NCBI RefSeq assembly: GCF_021390475.1
Contig: NZ_JAJUWS010000005.1
Coordinates: 124,001-188,000 of the forward strand
DNA length: 64,000 nt
Direction of reading: 5' to 3'
Origin: Streptomyces sp. ST2-7A
GTDB taxonomy: Bacteria > Actinomycetota > Actinomycetes > Streptomycetales > Streptomycetaceae
Positions 53,335-64,000 of this stretch are shown here, piece after piece (the first letter of the stretch is position 1; each line of letters starts with the position of its first letter). The notes under the pieces were generated by a model. It saw only the letters and a program-made list of their open reading frames with translations. It was not told where the DNA came from and did no database searches. The position numbers were made by a program, and so were the translations under genes.

Positions 53335-54473
53335 AGTTCGCCCTCCTCCATGGCACGGGCCGCGAGGATCGGCCGGTCGGTGACCTCCAGCAGCCCGACC
53401 GCGGGGTCGGTCCGCAGAGCGGCGAGCACGGTCTCGGCGTCGAGTACGTCGGAGCCGAAGTGCACCCCTGGGCCTGTCCCGCCGTCCAGCACTGTCAGCA
53501 CGGCCAGCGCACCGGCGAGGCCGGTCAGGGCGTACGTGTCGCCGGCGCGCAGAGCCAGACTGCGGGTGGCCGGGCGTCCGGTGCCGTCGGTGCCGGTGAC
53601 CTCGAACAGCATGAGCTGGAACGGGTCCCTGCCGAACAGGTCGAGCGCCGCGGCACGGGTGAGCTCCTCGGCCGCCTCGGCGAGAGCGGACTCGCCGCGC
53701 ATCGCCCCCTGGAGTCTGCTCAGGCAGTTCATCATGTGCGCGCCGCCGTCGAAGACGTTGTACCAGTCGATCTCCGTGAGCCCGGTGACCTCGGGGAGCC
53801 GCGCGGACTCGAAACTCAGGTACGGGTAGACGTCCACCCGGTTGTGCGCGTAGGGCAGTTTGACGCCGGTACGCGGCTCCAGCTCGCGCTCCACGCGGAT
53901 GCCGCCCCTGATCGCGCCGCGGGCTTCCCCGTACGCACCTCCCATGGACAGCAGGTAGTCGGCGGCTCCGGCCGGGGTGAGCCGGTCCATCGTGCCGACG
54001 TAGGCCGTCAGCCGTTGCGGGCGGCTCATGGTGGAGCACAGGTGGCGGGGGAGTAGACCGGTCAGGCCCGGCTGCATGCCCGCCGTGATGACGGCGGTAC
54101 CGGTGAAGGTGCCCGGCCGGGTCAGTGCCTCCAGCAGCGGCTCGTCGCCACCCGGGTCGACATAGTCGGCGTCGGCCGCCGCCGCGGCCCAGGCCACCCG
54201 GTCGAGGACCTGGTAGGACGGGCCCGCACAGTTGAGGACGACACGCGCGCCGCTGCAGAACCGGGCCAGCGACCGGCCGTCGTACAGGTCCACCTCGACC
54301 GCCTCGCCGCGCAGACCGGATTTGGCCAGCAGGGTCTCCGCCCGGGCGCGGTCGCGCCCGCCGAGCCGTACGACGGCGTCGGGAAGGCGGTCGGCGATGG
54401 CCCGTACGGCGGCCTCGCCGACGGCGCCGTAGGCGCCGACCACTGCGACCGACGGGGTGCTGTGCTCGCTCAC
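53331..54473 (-). CDS. Saccharopine-dehydrogenase-like NAD(P)-dependent reductase
   Basis: This 380-residue protein has an N-terminal NAD(P)-binding domain (SVAVVGAYGAVGEAAVRAIA) and the family segments RVVLNCAGPSYQVLDRVAWA and DADYVDPGGDEPLLEAL. It is unrelated in sequence to the imide reductase that follows. Both lie in the same coupled operon directly behind the NRPS, so it may perform a second reduction, on another ring or the released product. Lysine metabolism is unlikely in this setting. ATG 54473 overlaps the NRPS stop. Confidence 0.85.
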   Translation of the reverse strand: MSEHSTPSVAVVGAYGAVGEAAVRAIADRLPDAVVRLGGRDRARAETLLAKSGLRGEAVEVDLYDGRSLARFCSGARVVLNCAGPSYQVLDRVAWAAAAADADYVDPGGDEPLLEALTRPGTFTGTAVITAGMQPGLTGLLPRHLCSTMSRPQRLTAYVGTMDRLTPAGAADYLLSMGGAYGEARGAIRGGIRVERELEPRTGVKLPYAHNRVDVYPYLSFESARLPEVTGLTEIDWYNVFDGGAHMMNCLSRLQGAMRGESALAEAAEELTRAAALDLFGRDPFQLMLFEVTGTDGTGRPATRSLALRAGDTYALTGLAGALAVLTVLDGGTGPGVHFGSDVLDAETVLAALRTDPAVGLLEVTDRPILAARAMEEGEL

Positions 54474-57400
54474 GCGTTCTCCTCATCGGGCAGGTCGATC
54501 ACATCGGAGGTGACCAGCTCACGGCAGGTGAAGTGGTCGCCCGGCACGGTCTGTCGCAGGAGACCGCCCACGCAGACCGACTCCCACAGTGCGGTCATGT
54601 CGGCGGCCATGGCGGGCCAGACCGGGGACTCCTCCTCATGCACCAGCAGCCGGGCCTCCCCGGTGTACAGACCGGGCTCGTGGGCGGCGACGCAGGCCGC
54701 CAGCGCCCGTCCCCGCGCCAGGAGTTCGGCGAGTTTGCCCGCGCCCAGCCCCAGAGCCCCGGCGAGCTCGGCCTGCCGCTCCTCGCGCGGGAGCGCGCCG
54801 AGCGCGGCGGCCGTCTCGCCCACGGCTCGCAGCTCCGGCTCGCTCCGGTCCCCCAGCGCGGCCAGCGCACCGGGCGGTACGTCACCGGCGGGGGCGAGCG
54901 CGGCGAGCGCCGACCCGAGTGCGGGGGCGTCCGGGTAGCCCAAGGCGGCCGGGTCCTGCCCGCGGTCCAGGCAGAGCAACGCCTCTTCGAGGACCTCGTC
55001 GCGCACAGTGGCGGGCAGCGGGTAGCTGCTCAGCACGGTCAGCCCGCACACCGGGGCGCCGAGCTCGGCCAGCTGCTGGGCGACGGCGAGCGCCAGCACA
55101 CCCCCGCTGTGCGCGCCGACCAGATGGAACGGACCCGGGCTCAACGCCCGTACCCGCGCCACGATCTCCTGCGCCACGTCGTCCAGGCTCTGTCCCTCGG
55201 CCACCCGCACCGGCGGCACCACCACCACCGGGTCGAGCCTCCCGAGGCCGTCGGCGAGCCGCTCCGCGTGGCCGCCCAGGCCGTCGCCGACCAGGACGTG
55301 CACCGGGTTGCCGAGAGCGTCCGCCGTCCCGATCAGCGCCAACTCGTCACCGGCCCCGCTCTCCTCGGACACGCCCTGCCCCTGCTGGAGGAACGCGGAC
55401 AGCTCGCGCACCGACGCGCCGCCCAGCAGCTCGCGCAGCAGCTCGTCGAAGAAGACCTCGGCCGCGGCCGGTACCTGCTCGCGCAGCGCCGTGACGAGCT
55501 GGGCGGCGAGCAGCGAATCCCCACCCAGCGCGTAGAAGTTCGTGTCGAGCGACACCTCCGACTCGCGCAGTACCTCCGCGTACACTGCGGCGACGCCCCA
55601 CTCCAGTTCGCCGGCCTCGCGCACGCTCTCCTCGGCGACCGCGGCGCCCGCCGCACGGTGCTCCTCGGCCCACCGGGCCAGGGCGGCGCGGTCGACCTTG
55701 CCGTTGTCCGTCAGCGGCAGCGCGTCCAGCACCTCGAAGCGCGACGGGATCATCTCCGCCGGGAGCCGCTCGGCGAGCCGCCGGGTCAGCTCCTCGGTGT
55801 CGAGCGGCTCCCGGTCGGTCTTGAAGCGCGCCGCGAAGACGTGCATCCCGATGCGGGCCAGCTCGTCCTCGGGCGCCGGGACGCACAGCTCCAGGTCGGC
55901 CCCGGCCTCGGCCAGCAGTTCGTACCACTGCCCGCGGCCGATGAAGGTCTGGTCCTTGCCGTGGCGCACGTCCTGGAAGTCCCCGGCGGTGGCGTCGAAG
56001 AGGAACTCCATCGAGGTGAGGATCTGGTAGTTGTCGCGGGTCGTCTCGATGAAGACCAGCCATCCGCCGGGCACCAGCACCTCGCGCACCCGGCGCAGGA
56101 CCGCGCGGGCGTCCTTCGCATAGTGCATGACGTTGCCACACAGGATCACGTCCACCGAGTTCGGCCTGACGCCCTGTTCGCGGTACGGCTCGTTGAAGTC
56201 GAACAGCGCGTAGTCCACCCAGGGGTGTTCGGCGAACCTCTCACCGGCCTTGTTCAGGAAGAACTGCGACACGTCGCTGAAGGTGTAGTGGACGTTCTCG
56301 CCGTCCAGCGCCGGAATGGTGTCGACACTGGTGCCGCCGACACCCGCGCCGACCTCCAGCACCCGCAGCGGACGGCCGGAGGTGTTGCGCCGGGCCACGC
56401 CCAGCACGGTGGAGGTGGCCAGCCTGTTGAGGTAGCAGGAGAGGAAGCCCTCCATGTATGCGGCCTCGTGGATGCTCAGGTCACCCTCGGGAAACAGCAT
56501 CCGCAGCGGGTCCCGCTCGTCGCGCATCAGCTCCGGCAGGTGGGCGGCGGCGAGTTTGAAGTAGTTCACCAGCTCGGGGCGGTCGTTGGCCTCCGGCAGC
56601 AGCCGGTCGACCTCGGCCCACGCCTGCTCGACGTCCTCGGGGGTGACCAGGCGCAGACAACCGAAGGTGCCGTCCGCGGCCCGGTCCAGGTAGCCGTTTT
56701 CCACGCAGGCGGCCAGCCAGCGGCGCACCAGTCGCTCGTGCTTGGGCACCACCTTGGCCAGCCGCATGATCTCGGAGGTGCTGTGACGCGTGGCGGCGTT
56801 CGGCCACACGCCCTCCCGGCGCAGGACGTCGACCATGCGGCGCAGTGCCGCGTCGTCGAGCACGGCCGCGAACTCGACCACTTTCGCGATGTCCACCCCG
56901 TCGCGGATCTCCTCGGCCGCCGCGAGCACCTCGGGCACCAGGGCCGCGTCCACGGCGTGGTCGGCCGGGTCTGCGGGCGAGGGCGAGACGAAGGCGATCA
57001 GCCTGCGGTCGTTGCGCTCGCCCTGCGTGGTGACCGCCACCGCGTCGACCTGCGGATCGACGGCCAGGGCCGACTCCACCTCGGCCAGTTCGATACGGTG
57101 GCCGCGGATCTTGACCTGCCGGTCGTCGCGGCCGATGAACTCCAGGGTGCCGTCGGGCAGATAGCGGGCGAGGTCGCCGGTACGGTACACCCGCTCGCCA
57201 TCGGGCAGCGCGAAGAAGCTCGCCTCGGTCTTCTCCGGGTCGCCCAGATAGCCTTTTGCGAGGCCGGCGCCGGCGATGTATAGGTCGCCCACGACGAGGT
57301 CGGGGCCGGGCCGCAGGAACGCGTCGAGCACGTGGAAGCGCTGGTTCTCCAGCGGAGTGCCGTACGGGATGCTCGGAGCCGCCGTGTCGACCTCGCCGAT

Positions 57401-59862
57401 CGGGTGGAAGATCGACCAGATCGACGCCTCGGTGGCGCCGCCGAGACTGTACAGCTCCGCCCGGGGGAGCCGTGCGCGGACGGCGTCGGGGAGCGTCACG
57501 GGTATCCAGTCGCCCGACATCATGCCGAGACGCACGCTTCCGCAGCTGCGGCCCTCACCACGCAGGTACTCCTCCAACAGCATCATCTGGGCGGGCACCG
57601 TGTTCAGCACCGTCACTCCGTGCCCGGTGATCAGCTCGGCCCAGTGCGAAGGGTCGCTGCGCCGCTCCGGGGCGGGGAGCACGAGTGTGCCGCCCCGGCC
57701 GAGGACGCCGAAGACGTCGAAGACCGACAGGTCGAAGCCCGGGCTCGACAGCCCCAGCGCGACGTCGTCCCTGCCGATCCCGAACCTCCGGCACACGTCG
57801 TCCAGGGTGTTGACCGCCGCGCGGTGACTGATCTCCACGCCCTTCGGCTCGCCGGTCGAGCCCGAGGTGAAGATGACGTACGCCGAGTCGTCCGGGGAGA
57901 CCGGAACCTCGTCGAGAGCGGCCGTGGACAGTCGGTCCACGTCGATGCGTCCGACTCCTGCGGGCAGCGCGCCGCCGACCGTGCTGTGCGCGACCACCAG
58001 ACCGATCCCGGCGGAGTCGATGATTTTGTTGCGCCGGGCATCGGGCTGGCCCGCCTCGACCGGGACGTACGTGCCCCCGGCCAGCAGCACCCCGAGCGCC
58101 CCGGCGATCTGCTCCCAGCCCTTCTCCAGCACCACCGCCACCCGCCGGCGCGGCCGGTGGCCCTGTGCGGTGAGCGCGGCGGCCACGGCGGCGGCCCGGC
58201 CGGCCAGAGTCGCGTAGTCCACGCTTCCGCGGTGGTCGATGAGGGCCGTCGCGTCCGGGCACCGGCGTGCCGCGTCGAGCAGCGCCCGGTGCAGCGGCGC
58301 GTCGCTCACGGGCCGGGCCGTGTCGTTGGCCGCCGCGCGCCGCTGCGCCTGGTGGGCGGGCAAGGCGAGCGGGTCGCCCTCCCACGCCTCGTCCCCGTCG
58401 GCGAGCCGGTGCAGGAGGTCGCGGAACGCGGCGAACATGTCGTCGAGGACCGGCTGGGGCACGGTGTCGTCCCGCACGTCCCAGTTGACGAGCAGTGCCC
58501 CGCCGGCCTCCATCGCCTGGCAGTCCACCCAGACCTGCGGCGTCTGACTGATGCCGTTGCGGATCTGGGAGCGCATCATGCCCTGGGGGGCGAGCCCGTC
58601 GGAGAGTCCGATGGCGCTGGTGAACACCACCGGCATCATCGAACCCTGCCGGCCCCGGCGGCGGGTCAGCTCGCGCAACACCTCCACGCCCGAGAACAGC
58701 CGGTGGTCGAGGTCCTCGAAGAGCTGCTCGCCCGCCCTGCGGGCCCGTCCGGCGAAGGTGTCGGCGCAGCCGCCGTCGACGGCCAACAGCTCGACGGAGG
58801 TGAAGTCGCCCACGATGTCGCCCACGTCCGGGTGCAGTGGCAGCCGGCTGAGCACCGTCACGTCGAGCGTGAACCTGGGGCTGCGGCTCCAGCGGCCGAT
58901 CACCTCGGCGTACGCGGCCATCACGGCCGTCGACGCGGAGACCTGCTGTTTTCCGGCGCGGGTCTTGAGCGCCGACCACGGCGCGGGCTCGAGCCGCAGT
59001 TCGCGCCGAGTGAAACCGGCCGCACCGTGTCGGCTGGGCCGGTCGATCAACGGCAGCTCGGGGGCGGGTGGCAGCCTGTCCAGGCGCGCCGTCCAGTAGT
59101 CGCGGTCGCGCTCGTACGCGGGCCCCTGGCGCACCGCCCGTTCCGCCCGCAGATAGTCGCGGAACGAGATCGCGGGGGCCGCGAGAGTGGCGTCGGGGTC
59201 CTCGTAGAACGTGCCGAACTCGTCCAGCAGCCGGTAGATGCTCACGTAGTCCGCGATCAGGAAGTCGATGGAGAAGTGCAGGACTGCCCGATCGGCGAAC
59301 TCGGTGACCTCCAGCGAGTACAGCGGGCACGCGGTGACATCCTTGGACTCCGCGGAGAGCCGGCCGCGGACCTCGCGCAGCGTCTCCTCGCCCGCTGCCG
59401 CGGGCAGTGCGGTCGTGTCGTGCCAGCCGATGACGGGGGCGGGCGGATCCTTCAGCACCCGCTGGTAGCCGTCGTAGTCGATGACCACGCGCAGCATCTC
59501 GTGCCGGTCGACCACCCGCTGCCAGGCCCGCAGCAGCCGATCCCGGTCGAGCGCGGGGAACTCCAGCTCGCCGTAGGCGTGACAGGGCACCGAGCCGTAC
59601 TCGAAGGCGCCCCGGCGGCCCAGCAGGTAGGCCGACTGGACCTCGGTGAGGGGGAACGGCTCGTGGGCCGCGTCGGGATCGGGCCGCACCTGCTGCGGGC
59701 TGCGCTCGCGCAGCACCCGGAGCACGTCCTCCCGGCAGCCGGAGAGCAGGACACGGCGCTCGGGGGTCATGATCCCCTCTGGACCCCGGAACCGGAGTTT
59801 GCCCTCGTCCTCCCACAGGTGCAGTCCGGCCTGTTCGAGTTCGCTGATGATGTCGGCGGCGG

Positions 59863-59866
<4 letters not shown>
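54470..59866 (-). CDS. NRPS: docking-Cy-A(Cys)-MT-PCP-TE, terminating module
   Basis: This 1798-residue protein starts with a TubC-type docking segment (1-60). A heterocyclisation domain (70-500) carries DFLIAD in place of HHxxxDG. The adenylation domain (about 525-1440) has IFTSGSTGEPKGVEISH, GGATEASIWS and YRTGDLARYLPDG. Pocket residues read approximately DLFN-M-S-L-I-W, close to the DLYNLSLIWK cysteine code. A methyltransferase (about 1010-1320, VLEVGAGVGGTS near 1170) is inserted before the last A motifs. A PCP (Ser about 1449, LGGDSLLAAQ) and a TE (Ser about 1584, GAHSGG) complete it. The order matches PchF. It should add and cyclise a cysteine, methylate it and release the chain. GTG 59866 overlaps the upstream NRPS stop. 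Confidence 0.93.

Positions 59867-64000
<4,134 letters not shown>

Noticed and set aside
53331..54473. Lysine-pathway saccharopine dehydrogenase
   Set aside because: It is fully coupled to the NRPS and imide reductase genes; only the cofactor-binding family resemblance supports the name.

Overview
The window is high-GC DNA from an actinomycete. The evidence is GTG and TTG starts, a DrrAB-type exporter, a streptogrisin/alpha-lytic-type protease, a class E/F sortase with its surface protein, a SARP regulator and a large thiazoline NRPS. A filamentous genus such as Nocardiopsis or Streptomyces is plausible, but the sequence alone does not fix the genus.

Layout. (1) 1-5.3 kb is a decaying region: a TetR gene with an in-frame stop, a two-gene drug exporter whose ATPase is frameshifted, a cell-wall-anchored protein with its sortase, then fragments of a sigma-factor gene and a GH62 arabinofuranosidase gene. 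(2) 5.3-12.6 kb is an arabinoxylan-type utilisation locus: LacI repressor, a complete YtfQRT-YjfF-type furanose ABC importer, and a secreted GH10 xylanase, with visible operators and terminators. (3) 12.6-20 kb holds housekeeping and secreted functions (glutamate dehydrogenase, a Tat-type secreted protein of unknown role, an S1E serine protease) and one striking gene in which a squalene/phytoene-synthase-type domain is fused to a cis-prenyltransferase domain. (4) 20.2-31.4 kb is an accessory block bounded by a broken IS630-type element on the left and a broken ISL3-type transposase on the right. It carries a PadR regulator, a scar fusing a DnrQ/DesVIII-like auxiliary protein to a glycosyltransferase tail, a dTDP-glucose 4,6-dehydratase, and the resistance set drrA-drrB-glutathione peroxidase-drrC. 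It looks like the surviving resistance and sugar edge of a glycosylated aromatic-polyketide or macrolide cluster.

(5) 33-64 kb is a biosynthetic cluster for an aryl-thiazoline peptide of the pyochelin/yersiniabactin type, running off the right edge. A SARP regulator is followed by two divergent P450s, a decayed Sfp/EntD-type phosphopantetheinyl transferase, an aryl-acid AMP ligase, a fatty-acyl-AMP-ligase-like enzyme with its carrier protein, a three-gene DrrAB-like exporter, an FAD oxidoreductase, an alpha/beta hydrolase, a methyltransferase, a VOC protein and a BBE-type flavin oxidase. The core is a minus-strand operon in which every gene overlaps the next by 4 bp: NRPS (..A-PCP-Cy-A-PCP) > NRPS (docking-Cy-A-MT-PCP-TE) > saccharopine-dehydrogenase-like reductase > thiazolinyl imide reductase > type II thioesterase > O-methyltransferase.

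Inferred assembly: the aryl acid is adenylated by the free ligase and loaded on a carrier upstream of the window. It is then extended by cysteines that are cyclised to thiazolines; one is methylated by the embedded MT domain, one or two rings are reduced, and the chain is released by the TE. The P450s, flavoenzymes and methyltransferases would tailor the product and the ABC transporter would export it.
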